Shown: positions 6,365-14,849 of the stretch, in pieces
Position numbering within the stretch: position 1 is the stretch's first letter
Layout of the letters: each line of letters starts with the position of its first letter
NCBI GenBank assembly: GCA_964587555.1
Contig: CAZPLR010000026.1
Coordinates: 1 to 26,779 of the forward strand
Direction of reading: 5' to 3'
DNA length: 26,779 nucleotides
From: JAHHTP01 sp964587555
GTDB taxonomy: Bacteria > Bacillota > Clostridia > Oscillospirales > Ruminococcaceae
Program-made: the position numbers and the translations under genes
Notes under the pieces: generated by a model
The model's database searches: none
Seen by the model: the letters and a program-made list of their open reading frames with translations, nothing else
What the model was told of the DNA's origin: nothing

Positions 6365-7276
6365 ATGAAAAAGAAAAACCGTATCGTCAACACTTCTCCG
6401 TCCGATCAAACTGCGCTTTTCACCGTTATGCGGGTATCGGCCGTCAGTCTTGCCGCAAATGCCGCGCTCAGCGCGTTTAAGCTGTTCGCGGGCGTTTTCG
6501 CCCACTCTGGCGCTATGATCTCCGACGCCGTCCATTCCGCCTCGGATGTATTCAGTACTGTCATCGTTATGATCGGCGCAAAAATCTCGCATAAAGCCGC
6601 CGATTCCGAGCATCCCTATGGCCATGAGCGTATGGAGTGCGGTGCGGCGATCATTTTGGCGTCAGTGCTGTTTGTGACCGGCTTGTCAATCGGTTACAGC
6701 GGCGTCAATACGCTGCTGCACGCAGGCGAGGAACCGGTTTCTGCTCCGGGGATGTTCGCGCTGATCGCCGCAATCGTTTCCATCGTCGTCAAGGAAGCGA
6801 TGTACTGGTATGCCAAGCTGGCGGCAGATCAGATAGGTTCGGCCGCGCTGCTTGCAGACGCATGGCATCATCGCTCTGATGCGCTTTCCTCCGTCGGCGC
6901 GCTGATCGGTATCTCCGGCGCAAGACTCGGTCTTGCGATCCTCGATCCGATTGCAAGTATTGTCATCTGCGTTTTTATCCTGAAAGCGGCGTATGACATC
7001 TATAAAAACGCCTTTAACCGGATGGTCGACCGCTCCTGCGATCCCGCCACCGAGGAAAAGCTGCGCGGCTGTGCGCTGGATACTCCCGGCGTCTTGGGGA
7101 TCGATCTGCTGCACACCCGCGTGTTCGGCAACCGTATTTTTGTGGAAATGGAAATTGCCGCCGACGGGAACCAGACGCTTTGGGAAACCCACAAAATCGC
7201 AGAATCCGTTCATGAATCAATCGAACGGCAATTCCCAGAGGTCAAACATGTTATGGTACACGTCAATCCCAAATAA
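6365..7276 (+). CDS. Cation diffusion facilitator (CzcD/FieF-type) metal exporter
   Basis: A 303-aa divalent-metal/proton antiporter of the CDF family, about six membrane helices plus a cytoplasmic C-terminal domain (from about 215). The transport site has the H-x3-D pair in TM2 (SDAVHSASD; H57, D61) and in TM5 (ADAWHHRSD; H168, D172). The inter-helix motif HPYGHERME is at 83-91. Two HD pairs fit Zn, Co or Ni rather than the DD pairs of Mn-type members, but specificity is not certain. The ATG follows GGAGG by 5 nt. It is monocistronic behind a perfect promoter and a structured leader, and a terminator follows. Role: metal detoxification at the cell membrane. Confidence 0.93.
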   Translation: MKKKNRIVNTSPSDQTALFTVMRVSAVSLAANAALSAFKLFAGVFAHSGAMISDAVHSASDVFSTVIVMIGAKISHKAADSEHPYGHERMECGAAIILASVLFVTGLSIGYSGVNTLLHAGEEPVSAPGMFALIAAIVSIVVKEAMYWYAKLAADQIGSAALLADAWHHRSDALSSVGALIGISGARLGLAILDPIASIVICVFILKAAYDIYKNAFNRMVDRSCDPATEEKLRGCALDTPGVLGIDLLHTRVFGNRIFVEMEIAADGNQTLWETHKIAESVHESIERQFPEVKHVMVHVNPK

Positions 7277-7291
7277 CAGCCGTATGATCCT

Positions 7292-7327
7292 AAAGCTCCT
7301 CTGCCCCTACCGGACGGAGGAGCTTTT
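7292..7327 (+). terminator. Terminator after the cation-efflux gene
   Basis: AAAGCTCCTC (7292-7301) pairs perfectly with GAGGAGCTTT (7317-7326), followed by T residues. Confidence 0.8.
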
Positions 7328-7372
7328 GCTATTCCGCATCATCTTGGAGAACGCCGCTGTTTCACACAACAA

Positions 7373-7394
7373 GGAGCGGACTTCCGCCCGCTCC
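7373..7394 (-). terminator. Weak terminator after the frameshifted secreted protein
   Basis: GGAGCGG and CCGCTCC form a 7-bp stem on the minus strand, followed by TTGTTGTG rather than a clean U run. It lies 14 nt past the restored stop codon at 7408, which supports that stop as the natural end of the gene. Confidence 0.45.
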
Positions 7395-7407
7395 CAAGGG
7401 TATTCGA

Positions 7408-8135
7408 TTATTTCGCGACTTTCCGCTTTTTCAAAACCACCAGCACGACCGCACCGATGATAGCAACGCCGAGCGCCACACTCCCCACGATGACCCACGG
7501 AGGACGTAAAGCAAAAACTACGCTTGATCGTAAAAATCTGCTGCCGTTCTGCCATCAGCCCCGCTGTACGACGTTGTATTCCCCTTCGCCGCCGCAATGC
7601 GGTCATTGCAGGACTCGATTACATTCAAATCCATTGTAACTCCGCCTTCGGCAACTGGGTTTCCATCCACATACAGGACAAACCTCCATCCGCTTATAGA
7701 ATTACGGATCTCCTGCGCGCTGATATTTTCGCCCTTTTTCAGACAAAACAAAGCATCAGATGCAAGATATGGCATAGTGGCTATTTCAAATTCTTTATTT
7801 CCGTATAATAATGCGTACTTCTGATCCTGCGTCAAGTGTATATACTCCATAACCATATCCGAAGTAAGCGCCTCGTGGATCACATATTCCTCGGCAGCCT
7901 TCCGGTTTTCCTCTGTATTCTCCGGACAACAGGCAAGATACTGCTCTAAAAACTTTGAGTTTTGGTGATATTCCAGCCATAACTCAGCAGCTTCGACAGG
8001 CTCAGCCTTAGCGGACGCTTCACGCCACGCCTCAAATTCGGTAAAATCCGTCACCTCCGCAAAGGTGGGAACAGCGCTTATGCCAACCAAACACATACAA
8101 ATGATCATCGTCAGAGCCTTCATAAACCTTTTCAT
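7408..8135 (-). pseudogene. Secreted protein with C-terminal membrane anchor, interrupted by a frameshift
   Basis: The intact reading frame covers 7518-8135 (205 aa). A signal peptide runs from MKRFMKALTMIICMC to about PTFA (residue 26). The ectodomain is mostly acidic and helical with no recognised fold, and the frame stops at ...AADFYDQA. In the next frame the DNA continues without a stop for about 40 codons: VVFALRPPWVIVGSVALG, more hydrophobic residues, then KKRKVAK and a stop at 7408. This is a textbook membrane anchor with a basic tail. One extra A in the A5 run at 7532-7536 would join the two frames as ADFLRSSVVFALRPPW. It could be a recent mutation, phase variation, programmed slippage or a sequence error. 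The start at 8135 has GAGG 8 nt upstream. It follows the truncated peptidase by 24 nt. Function unknown. Confidence 0.75.
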
Positions 8136-8159
8136 TTCTTTCACCTCGACTTTCTGATA

Positions 8160-8585
8160 TTAAGAAGCAATAATGTAGTGTTCCGAATAATAGCCTTCGC
8201 CAGTGTTCTGTTGACGAAAAACGTCTGTCATTCTCATGCCCAATGAAGAATCGTGAATGATTACTTTTCCATCCAGCGGCATAGTTCCTTCATACTGATA
8301 GCCGATATATACATACGCATGATTATATCCATTCGTATAACCAGAACCAATCACCGGCTTTCCTTGATCAGTATTTCTCACAAGCTTGCTAAAATCAAAA
8401 TAACTGCTTGTATATGTCGAAACAGAAAAACCATAGCTTCTCAATCCAAGTTCAATTTCACCCGCTGTTCCACCAATTGACGTATCCGGGGTTCCTTTAA
8501 CTGCAAAAATAAACTGCTCTGCCGCGCGCCGGGCTTGCTGCGGCGGCTCCTCCGGCGCGCCGGATTCACTGATTTTCAGTTTCAT
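8160..8585 (-). pseudogene. C-terminal half of a papain-like (C39-type) peptidase capped by the conserved leader
   Basis: 141 aa. Residues 1-23 are the leader MKLKISESGAPEEPPQ followed by QARRAAE. From about residue 24 the sequence looks like the second half of a C39-like peptidase: a helix and loop (IELGLRSYGFSVSTYTS), a strand with GKPVIGSGY, then the active-site histidine strand NHAYVYIGY (H89) and the Asp-type strand VIIHDSSLG (D112). The first half, which should carry the catalytic cysteine, is missing, and the leader takes its place. Hydrolysis is therefore not expected. There is no signal peptide, although relatives are usually exported. The start at 8585 has GGAGG 8 nt upstream; the upstream GTG is part of that site. 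Probably a truncated remnant fused to the repeat, possibly still translated. Confidence 0.6.
8519..8585 (-). repeat. 67-bp GC-rich dispersed repeat, copy 2
   Basis: This segment matches 111-177 at 60 of 67 bases and includes the same 14-bp palindrome TCCGGCGCGCCGGA at 8551-8564. It forms codons 1-22 of the truncated peptidase ORF. Within the first 16 codons the two copies differ only at three silent third positions. Confidence 0.8.
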
Positions 8586-8612
8586 CTTTTGTCCCTCCAC
8601 GCTTTGCGTCTA

Positions 8613-8624
8613 ACGCTTAAGCGT
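8613..8624. repeat. Palindrome between promoter and leader, copy 2
   Basis: ACGCTTAAGCGT is a perfect 12-bp palindrome, immediately past the stop of the 18-codon mini-ORF and before the GGAGG site of the leader. It is positionally equivalent to the palindrome at 193-205. Confidence 0.4.
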
Positions 8625-8627
8625 CGC

Positions 8628-8684
8628 TCACTCTGCCGGATACCAGTCGTTTCCGGACGCCATTTTTTCCGGAACAACTGGCAT
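8628..8684 (-). CDS. 18-aa mini-ORF in leader cassette 2 (MPVVPEKMASGNDWYPAE)
   Basis: ATG at 8684, about 9 nt after the predicted transcript start, and a TGA at 8628-8630. The first bases resemble those at the equivalent ATG of cassette 1 (267), where the frame instead runs on into the leader. The upstream AAAGAAG is only a weak ribosome-binding site. Function unknown; the ORF may be fortuitous. Confidence 0.25.
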   Translation of the reverse strand: MPVVPEKMASGNDWYPAE

Positions 8685-8699
8685 TTCTTCTTTATCTAA

Positions 8700-8727
8700 A
8701 TTTTACCATAATAAAAACATCTGTCAA
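8700..8727 (-). promoter_or_regulatory. Promoter of leader cassette 2
   Basis: Consensus TTGACA (8722-8727), a 16-bp spacer, and TAAAAT (8700-8705) preceded by TATGG, as in cassette 1. It drives the leader/peptidase fragment and the secreted protein downstream. Confidence 0.75.
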
Positions 8728-8801
8728 TCGTAAAATAGCATTAATTTCCGCTTTCTTGTTATCCGATTTATCCGAATTCGCTTTTCTTTATAACCAGTCG
8801 G

Positions 8802-8850
8802 GAATTCCGCAAAGAGAAAAGCCCCCGCTCCAAAAGAAGCGAAGGCTTTT
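8802..8850 (-). terminator. Terminator after the alpha-mannosidase gene
   Basis: AAAAGCC...CGCT pairs with AGCG...GGCTTTT (8817-8850) on the minus strand, followed by a CTCTTTG tract. The tail 8802-8823 is 21/22 identical to 372-393. Confidence 0.75.
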
Positions 8851-8862
8851 GAAAGATTCGAT

Positions 8863-11800
8863 TTACTTTAAGTCCTCATTTAATAAAACCGTCTTGATCT
8901 CAAACGGATGCAGCGTAAACTCCGCCTCGTTTGCGTTTTCAGCGATCACAGACTGCCGCTTTTCCATCAGGTTGGTTTCCACAATCTCGCGGTAATTCTT
9001 TTCAAAATGGAACCGCGCTGAAACCGGCATACCGGTGTTTTCATAAAAGCGCAGGATCACGCCATTTCCTGTTTCAGCCGGCTTGACCGCCTCGACAATC
9101 GGCTTCGCACCGCACAGCGTTTCGATCTCAAACAGCGGCAAAAGCATATTCGTGCCCGCATCGGCGGATAAAGTGACGCTTTGCATTGGAAGGTTTAATT
9201 CATACGCCTGTTCCATGACCTTCCCGTCGACCACATCCCCCGCATGCGGATAGATCGAGTAGGTAAAGCTGTGATGTCCAATATCCGCATGACGTCCCGG
9301 ATAGGTCGGCGCGCGCAGCAGGTTCAGACTCATAAAGTTGTTGTCCTTGACCTTGTAGCCATACTTACAGTCGTTGAGGATCGCGACGCCATGCTCACGA
9401 TCAGAAAGGTCGGCAAACTTGATGCCGCATACCTCGAATTTCGCCATATCCCAACTGGTGTTGACCGTCGTCGAACGGCGGATTGTGCCATACTGGATAT
9501 CATAGGTGCAGCGCTCCGAGAAAACGTTGACGCGGTTATCGCTGCGCAGCATCCTGTGATAGGTGTCCCAATCGACCTCGGTCACAAAATCCAACCGCTT
9601 TGCATCCGCCGCAAGCACCGCCTTCTGGTTGAGCGTGCATTTCCCGTAGACATAATCCTGCTCCATCACCGCGTTGATCCCATCGATATAGGCCTTGCGG
9701 GAGACAAGCCTCATCTGCTGCGGCGCTTTATCCTGATAGGTGATCGGAATATCCCAGCAGTCGCCATTGTCCTCGTAGATATTCAGCACGTTCAGCCGTT
9801 GTCCCTTGCCGCAGGCGTCAAAGCCGTTTTCCTTGCAGATCATCGACTGGATTGTGCCGTCCGGTGCAAATACTACCTTCAGCTTAGCATTCTCTAGGAT
9901 ATTGTCGGTCGCAGCCAGCAGCGGCATTTCGACCTTCTCGCAGCTTTGCAGGATCGCCGCGCCCATGGCTGGCGTTTTCAGCAGATAAACTGCTGTTCCG
10001 TCCGAAACAAGCTGCTCTCTTTCCCAGCTTAAGGAGTTGAAATAAACGGTCTGCCCCGCTTTTGCGCCGGTCTTTTTCGCCGCCGCTTCATAAGCCGCCG
10101 CCGTTAATTCCTTTACGCGGTCATGAAGATCGGCGTACCGCGCTAAGCTTTCATCGTAAACCCGGTCGATTGACGAGCCTGGAATAATATCGTGGAACTG
10201 ATAAAGAAGAACCTCTTTCCAAATCTTCTCGGCTTCTTCCTTTGGGAACGGTGTCTCGGACAGCACATACGCAAACTCCATCTCGCGCAGCGCATACTCC
10301 ATCTTTCGGTTGTAGCGTTTGTTGCGCCCTTGGGTCGTCAGCGTGCCCTGATGCCGCTCCAAGTATAACTCGCCCTGCCACTTCGGCAGCTTGCTCCACG
10401 ATTTTGCAAGCCGCGGGAAAATCTCCCCCGCCGCCGTCATCTTAACCGGCGTAATGCCGGAAAGGTTCCGCATACGCAGCAAACGCTCGATATGATCGGA
10501 GCCGGGACCCGCGCCGCCGTCTCCAATGCCGTAAAGCATCAATACATCGGAGCAGATGCCGCTTTCCTGATACTGTCTTTCCGTCTTGACCACTGACCGC
10601 GGCGATGCTGGACCGTTATAAGTTTCCTCCGGCAGCATATGGGTTAATATCTCGGTGCCGTCAATGCCCTCCCAGCGGAAGGTGTGATGCGGGAATTTAT
10701 TGTGCTCGCTCCAGCTCAGTTTCTGGGTCATAAAGTAGTCGATGCCGGATTTTTTGAGGATCTGCGGAAGCGCCGCATTATATCCGAATACATCCGGCAG
10801 CCAGAGATTATTGACCTCCTTGCCGAATTCGTCCCGAAAAAACTTGGTGCCGTAATAGATCTGCCGCACCAGCGCCTCGCCGGAAGAAATATTGGTGTCC
10901 GCCTCAACCCACATACAGCCCTGCGGCTCGATCCTGCCGTTCGCCACCGCTTCCTTGATCCGCGCATACAGCCCCGGATAATACTGCTTCATCCAGTCGT
11001 ATTGCTGCGGCTGGGACTGTCCAAAGATGTAATCGTCGTATAAATCGATATGATAGAGCGCGGTCGAAAAGGTGCGCGCCGCCTTGCGGATCGATTCGCG
11101 GATCGGCCAAAGCCACGCCAAATCCAAATGCGCGTGCCCGACTGCCCAAATCTGTAAATCGGCGTCGCCGTTTTTCTTGTCCAGCTCCTCCTTTAACAGC
11201 TTGCGCGCCGCAACGATCTCTTGCGGCGTAAACTCTCCAAGCAGCGTCGCGGCGTCGTATAGCTTGAAGAACACTTTCTGCGCTCTGGCACTGTCGGCAG
11301 GAAGCGCGCGCCACAGGTCGATCAAAACCATCATATCGTAACAAAGCGCTCTTCTCTCCTCATCCAGCACCGCGATGTCCATCTCCTCGATCGTGCCGCC
11401 CAGGTCGTTGCCAAACAGGTCGTTGCAGCCCGCATCCATCCAGACGTCGATTTTTTCGCCCGCCTTTGCCGATGGGAAAATACGGTAAACGCGCTTGGTC
11501 GGAGCGCCCAAGCTGTCATCAAAGCTCGACTTTTTCGTCGTGATGCCGCGCACCGGCTCCCCGTTTTCGTCCATAATGCAGCCCTCGCCCGCAATATCGA
11601 TCAGCAGCACAATATACTTGCCGCCGCAATCTTCCGGTACGCTTCCGGTAAAATGAAACCAACCGCAGTCCCAAAGCTTCCCCCAGATCTCTCCCTTCTG
11701 AATATCATAGTGTGCCTTGCCGCTTGCCCTTTCCGCAAAGCGCACCGGCTCAGGCGTAACGAATACATCGGCACGCAGCGTGTCAACAACAGTATAGACT

Positions 11801-11865
11801 CCTTCCTTTACCATCCGGTACTTTTTCTCAATTGCCCGCTGCATATGCTCTTTGTAATATGGCAT
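8863..11865 (-). CDS. Alpha-mannosidase, glycoside hydrolase family 38
   Basis: A 1000-aa zinc-dependent retaining alpha-mannosidase that trims alpha-mannosyl residues. The catalytic domain (about 240-510) begins with GHAHLDLAWLWP, whose H246 and D248 are zinc ligands. The nucleophile D358 lies in NLWLPDVFGY. The third zinc-binding region is QFHDIIPGSS (H558, D559). A helical middle domain and a large C-terminal beta region complete the family layout. There is no signal peptide, so it should act in the cytoplasm on imported oligosaccharides. The ATG at 11865 is chosen because GGGAGG precedes it; the upstream in-frame ATG at 11883 has no such site. It starts 58 nt after hprK on the same strand, with an isolated TATAAT at 11895-11900 that may give extra initiation. 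The linkage attacked cannot be read from the sequence. Confidence 0.95.
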   Translation of the reverse strand: MPYYKEHMQRAIEKKYRMVKEGVYTVVDTLRADVFVTPEPVRFAERASGKAHYDIQKGEIWGKLWDCGWFHFTGSVPEDCGGKYIVLLIDIAGEGCIMDENGEPVRGITTKKSSFDDSLGAPTKRVYRIFPSAKAGEKIDVWMDAGCNDLFGNDLGGTIEEMDIAVLDEERRALCYDMMVLIDLWRALPADSARAQKVFFKLYDAATLLGEFTPQEIVAARKLLKEELDKKNGDADLQIWAVGHAHLDLAWLWPIRESIRKAARTFSTALYHIDLYDDYIFGQSQPQQYDWMKQYYPGLYARIKEAVANGRIEPQGCMWVEADTNISSGEALVRQIYYGTKFFRDEFGKEVNNLWLPDVFGYNAALPQILKKSGIDYFMTQKLSWSEHNKFPHHTFRWEGIDGTEILTHMLPEETYNGPASPRSVVKTERQYQESGICSDVLMLYGIGDGGAGPGSDHIERLLRMRNLSGITPVKMTAAGEIFPRLAKSWSKLPKWQGELYLERHQGTLTTQGRNKRYNRKMEYALREMEFAYVLSETPFPKEEAEKIWKEVLLYQFHDIIPGSSIDRVYDESLARYADLHDRVKELTAAAYEAAAKKTGAKAGQTVYFNSLSWEREQLVSDGTAVYLLKTPAMGAAILQSCEKVEMPLLAATDNILENAKLKVVFAPDGTIQSMICKENGFDACGKGQRLNVLNIYEDNGDCWDIPITYQDKAPQQMRLVSRKAYIDGINAVMEQDYVYGKCTLNQKAVLAADAKRLDFVTEVDWDTYHRMLRSDNRVNVFSERCTYDIQYGTIRRSTTVNTSWDMAKFEVCGIKFADLSDREHGVAILNDCKYGYKVKDNNFMSLNLLRAPTYPGRHADIGHHSFTYSIYPHAGDVVDGKVMEQAYELNLPMQSVTLSADAGTNMLLPLFEIETLCGAKPIVEAVKPAETGNGVILRFYENTGMPVSARFHFEKNYREIVETNLMEKRQSVIAENANEAEFTLHPFEIKTVLLNEDLK

Positions 11866-11923
11866 TGTTCCATATCCTCCCATGAAAAATGTGAATTATA
11901 TTTTTTGCACAAAAATAATTTCC

Positions 11924-12886
11924 TTAGAAGAAGTCCCAGTTCCTGATCCGATTGCTGTCCGTCGCATCCACCGGCATACCAAGACTCTGCATCAGCTCCT
12001 GCGCCGCGTTATATCCCATCTTCTTCTGACGGTTGTTCATTGCGGCAACCTCTAAAATGATCGCTAGGTTGCGCCCCGGCTTCACCGGGATCGTCAGGCT
12101 CGGCACCTTAATCCCCATGATGGTGGTGTACTCATCCTCCATACCAAGCCGGTCGTAGTTTTTCTCCGTGTTCCAAACCTCCAGGTTTACCACCATGTCG
12201 ATCTTCTCGGTCATCTTGATCGAGCTCATGCCGAACAGCCGCCTTGCGTTGACGATACCGATGCCGCGCATCTCGACAAAGTAGCGGATGTTCTCCGGCG
12301 AAGAACCCACTAAGCTGCGATTGGATACCTTGCGGATCTCGACTGCGTCGTCGGCAACCAGCCGGTGTCCGCGCTTAATCAGCTCCACAGCCGTTTCCGA
12401 TTTACCAATACCGGAGTCTCCGGTGATGAAAACGCCCTCGCCGTATATCTCAACCAGAACGCCGTGTCTGGTAATTCGCTCCGCCAGATGCACATTGAGA
12501 TAGGAGATCAAGTTGGATAAGGTTGACGCGCTTGACTCTCCGGTGCGCAGCACCGCGACGCCATACTTTTTCGCCATCTCCAGGATGCGGTTGTCCACCG
12601 CTAGACCGCGCGTGACTACCATCGCCGGAAAGCCGTAGGAGAAAAAATGCTCCAGCCGCTCGTTCCTGACGGATTCCTCCAATCCCAATAGATAGGTATT
12701 TTCGATCCGCCCGTAGATCTGGACTCGCTTCGGATCAAAATACTCCCAAAAGCCAGTGAAATTTAATCCGGGACGGTTGATGCTCGCCGTTTCTACCATG
12801 ATCTCCTCTTCCGTTTCCGGCATATACATCGTTTCCAGATCAAAGTCTTTAATAATACGATTTAATGAAATCTGATATTTTGCCAT
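11924..12886 (-). CDS. hprK: HPr kinase/phosphorylase
   Basis: Bifunctional enzyme that phosphorylates and dephosphorylates Ser46 of HPr in response to ATP, pyrophosphate and glycolytic intermediates. Through CcpA it sets carbon catabolite repression in Gram-positive bacteria. 320 aa: N-terminal domain about 1-130, then a kinase domain with H141 in RITRHGVL, the P-loop GDSGIGKSE (156-164), ADDAVEI and the family signature EMRGIGIVNAR (205-215). The ATG at 12886 has AAAGGTG upstream; a GTG two codons earlier is less likely. The usual neighbours (uvrC, murB, rapZ) are absent. Instead a mannosidase gene follows directly, so regulator and a carbon-scavenging enzyme may share a transcript. Confidence 0.96.
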   Translation of the reverse strand: MAKYQISLNRIIKDFDLETMYMPETEEEIMVETASINRPGLNFTGFWEYFDPKRVQIYGRIENTYLLGLEESVRNERLEHFFSYGFPAMVVTRGLAVDNRILEMAKKYGVAVLRTGESSASTLSNLISYLNVHLAERITRHGVLVEIYGEGVFITGDSGIGKSETAVELIKRGHRLVADDAVEIRKVSNRSLVGSSPENIRYFVEMRGIGIVNARRLFGMSSIKMTEKIDMVVNLEVWNTEKNYDRLGMEDEYTTIMGIKVPSLTIPVKPGRNLAIILEVAAMNNRQKKMGYNAAQELMQSLGMPVDATDSNRIRNWDFF

Positions 12887-13006
12887 TTCCACTCACCTTT
12901 CTATCGGAAAATACTCTTGTATATTTTTGATTGCTTTATCGCATAATATCCACGATATCTTTCGCTTTTCGACACGACGAATCATTATGCTTTAGGGGGG
13001 AATATC

Positions 13007-13708
13007 TTGCTGATCGTTTTCATCCGCGCGGCGCTTCTTTACATCCTGCTCATGTTCTGCGTACGCTTAATGGGGAAGCGGACTCTCGGCGATTTGCAGC
13101 CAAGCGAGCTTGTTACCACCATTCTGATCTCCAATATCGCAACCCTGCCAATGGAGGATATTTCCATGCCGCTGATCTTCGGTATCATTCCAATTTTGGT
13201 CATCGTCGGTATGGAGATGATTAGCTCCAAGCTCTCCCTGCACTTTCCAGCCTTCCGCAAACTCTGCATGGGCAATCCAATTCTCCTCATCGAGGACGGT
13301 GTGATCCTACAGGAAAATCTCAAAAAACTGCGCTGCACCATCGACGACCTCTACTCCGCCATGCGAAAGGCGGGCTACTTTGACGTCACAAAAATCAGCT
13401 GCGCTGTTGCCGAAACCACCGGTACGATCAGCTTCCTGCCAAAATACGCCGATACTCCGGTCACAGCGTCAATGATGCGGCTCAAAAGCCAAAAAATCCA
13501 ACTGCCGCAGATCCTAATCAGCGACGGCAAGCTTTATCCAAACGTCATGCGCCGTTATCATATCACCGACGAATGGCTTCAAAAGATCCTCAAGGCAAAC
13601 GGCGCTGCCGTTTCAACTACCTTTTTGCTGACTGTCGACCAAAATCTCTCTTATTACCTTGTCAAAAAGGGCAAACAAAAACCGCCGGAAGAGTCCAAGC
13701 AGGCTTAA
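13007..13708 (+). CDS. DUF421 (YetF-family) membrane protein
   Basis: 233 aa. About three N-terminal membrane helices (LIVFIRAALLYILLMFCVRL; then ISNIATLPMEDISMPLIFGI and IPILVIVGMEMI). They contain the family signature RLMGKRTLGDLQPSEL (20-35). A soluble alpha/beta domain follows (NPILLIEDGVILQENLKKL, then DDLYSAMRKAGYFDV). The start is a TTG at 13007, supported by AGGGGGG 6 nt upstream. Relatives are associated in some Firmicutes with spore membranes, but the biochemical role is unknown. A DUF4363 gene follows 81 nt later, the usual partner in Clostridia. Divergent from hprK. Confidence 0.88.
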   Translation: MLIVFIRAALLYILLMFCVRLMGKRTLGDLQPSELVTTILISNIATLPMEDISMPLIFGIIPILVIVGMEMISSKLSLHFPAFRKLCMGNPILLIEDGVILQENLKKLRCTIDDLYSAMRKAGYFDVTKISCAVAETTGTISFLPKYADTPVTASMMRLKSQKIQLPQILISDGKLYPNVMRRYHITDEWLQKILKANGAAVSTTFLLTVDQNLSYYLVKKGKQKPPEESKQA

Positions 13709-13789
13709 CACCCCTCCAGCAAAGGTTCTGCTTCCGTTTGCGCCGATTCTGCCTCCGTTAAAAGAACAAGAATAGAAAGGACCCGGCTT

Positions 13790-14155
13790 ATGAAACGTCT
13801 GCTTACAATCATCATCATCCTTGCGGCTGCGCTGGGATTCGGCGTCTATACATCGCAAAGCATCAAGCTGCAAAACGACGCGCTGCAAAAAAAGATTGAA
13901 TCCGCGCTTACCGCCCCAAAAACAAACCCCTCAGACGCCAAAACAATCGCAGAAAGCTGCTTTGCTTTGACCGACGGGTTGGGACAGATATTAAACGACG
14001 ACAAGATCAGCACCGTATCCTACCAAGCGCATCTGCTGTCCTTCGCAGCGGACGAGCAGGATGAACAGCGTATGCGGGAAACCCTCTTTTTGCTCTCCCG
14101 CTCGCTTGACGATCTGGCGGAGGCGGAAAGCGTCAGCTTCCGCAGCATCCTTTAG
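13790..14155 (+). CDS. DUF4363 family membrane-anchored protein
   Basis: 121 aa with an N-terminal membrane anchor (RLLTIIIILAAALGFGVY, residues 3-20) and a helical extracytoplasmic domain. This is the size and layout of DUF4363 proteins, which sit beside DUF421 genes. AAAGGA stands 8 nt before the ATG. Function unknown; it is probably a partner of the DUF421 protein. It ends convergently with nrdR and no clear terminator is visible in the 70 nt between them. Confidence 0.75.
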   Translation: MKRLLTIIIILAAALGFGVYTSQSIKLQNDALQKKIESALTAPKTNPSDAKTIAESCFALTDGLGQILNDDKISTVSYQAHLLSFAADEQDEQRMRETLFLLSRSLDDLAEAESVSFRSIL

Positions 14156-14225
14156 CACATCCATTGCTTTCGGCGATTAAAGTCCTCATGAAAGCCCTGA
14201 ATACGGCGTTTGGAAAACGGCTGCC

Positions 14226-14693
14226 TTATTCCCTACCCTCATCCCGTTTATCGCGCAGATATGCCAGCTCTGCCAAAAAAGAGTCCAGATCGGTAAAATC
14301 GCGGTAGACCGAGGCAAAACGGATATAGGAAACAATATCGACCTTCCGCAGCCGGTTTAAAACCATCTCGCCGATCTCCTCCGAGGTGATCTCCCGCATA
14401 TTCGCCGAATAGCAGTAACGCTCCACTTCGTTGACAATACAGTCCATCTCCTGCGCGCTGACCGGACGCTTGACACAGGCGCGCAATACGCCCGCACGCA
14501 GTTTGTCCCGGACAAACGGCTGGCGGGTTCTGTCTTTTTTTATCACCATAAGCGGCGCGTCCTCAGCCGATTCAAAGGTCGTAAAGCGTGTACCGCAGAA
14601 CGGGCATTCTCTCCTGCGGCGGATCCTGCCGTCCTCTCCAGCGCGTGTTTCCACCACCTTGCTGCCCTCTTTGCCGCAGACTGAACATTTCAT
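14226..14693 (-). CDS. nrdR: Transcriptional repressor NrdR
   Basis: A 155-aa nucleotide-sensing repressor of ribonucleotide reductase genes. An N-terminal zinc ribbon carries C3-x2-C6 and C30-x2-C33 (MKCSVCG ... RRRRECPFCGTRFTTFE). An ATP-cone domain follows (about 47-137; VIKKDRTRQPFVRDKL, then VLRACVKRPVSAQEMD). The ATG at 14693 is the family start and has AAGGAG upstream, at a slightly long 10-11 nt. Longer in-frame starts only add non-conserved residues. No NrdR box is recognised near the gene. Confidence 0.96.
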   Translation of the reverse strand: MKCSVCGKEGSKVVETRAGEDGRIRRRRECPFCGTRFTTFESAEDAPLMVIKKDRTRQPFVRDKLRAGVLRACVKRPVSAQEMDCIVNEVERYCYSANMREITSEEIGEMVLNRLRKVDIVSYIRFASVYRDFTDLDSFLAELAYLRDKRDEGRE

Positions 14694-14755
14694 CCCGAAA
14701 AACGCTCCTTTTTCATGATCTGGCATTCCTCGCCTTCTATGCCTAAACTATTAAT

Positions 14756-14784
14756 AGCATACCATATTCCACTCAAAATAACAA
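14756..14784 (-). promoter_or_regulatory. Probable promoter of nrdR
   Basis: TTGTTA (14779-14784), a 17-bp spacer, and TATGCT (14756-14761) preceded by TGG. A moderate match. The gene-free stretch 14694-14997 holds only this promoter, the divergent one at 14850-14878 and an untranslated leader. Confidence 0.5.
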
Positions 14785-14849
14785 GACCCCCACGTAAAAA
14801 AAATTGCCCGAAAACTCCGTTTTTTGCTTCCTTTTACCGCATCCTCCGC

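Noticed and set aside
12893..13006. Catabolite-responsive (cre) sites in the hprK/DUF421 intergenic region, and also before the GH38 and DUF4838 genes.
   Set aside because: No sequence close enough to the cre consensus was found by eye.
13709..13789. Possible terminator or promoter between the DUF421 and DUF4363 genes.
   Set aside because: No stable stem with a T run and no -35/-10 pair; the two genes are better treated as one transcript.
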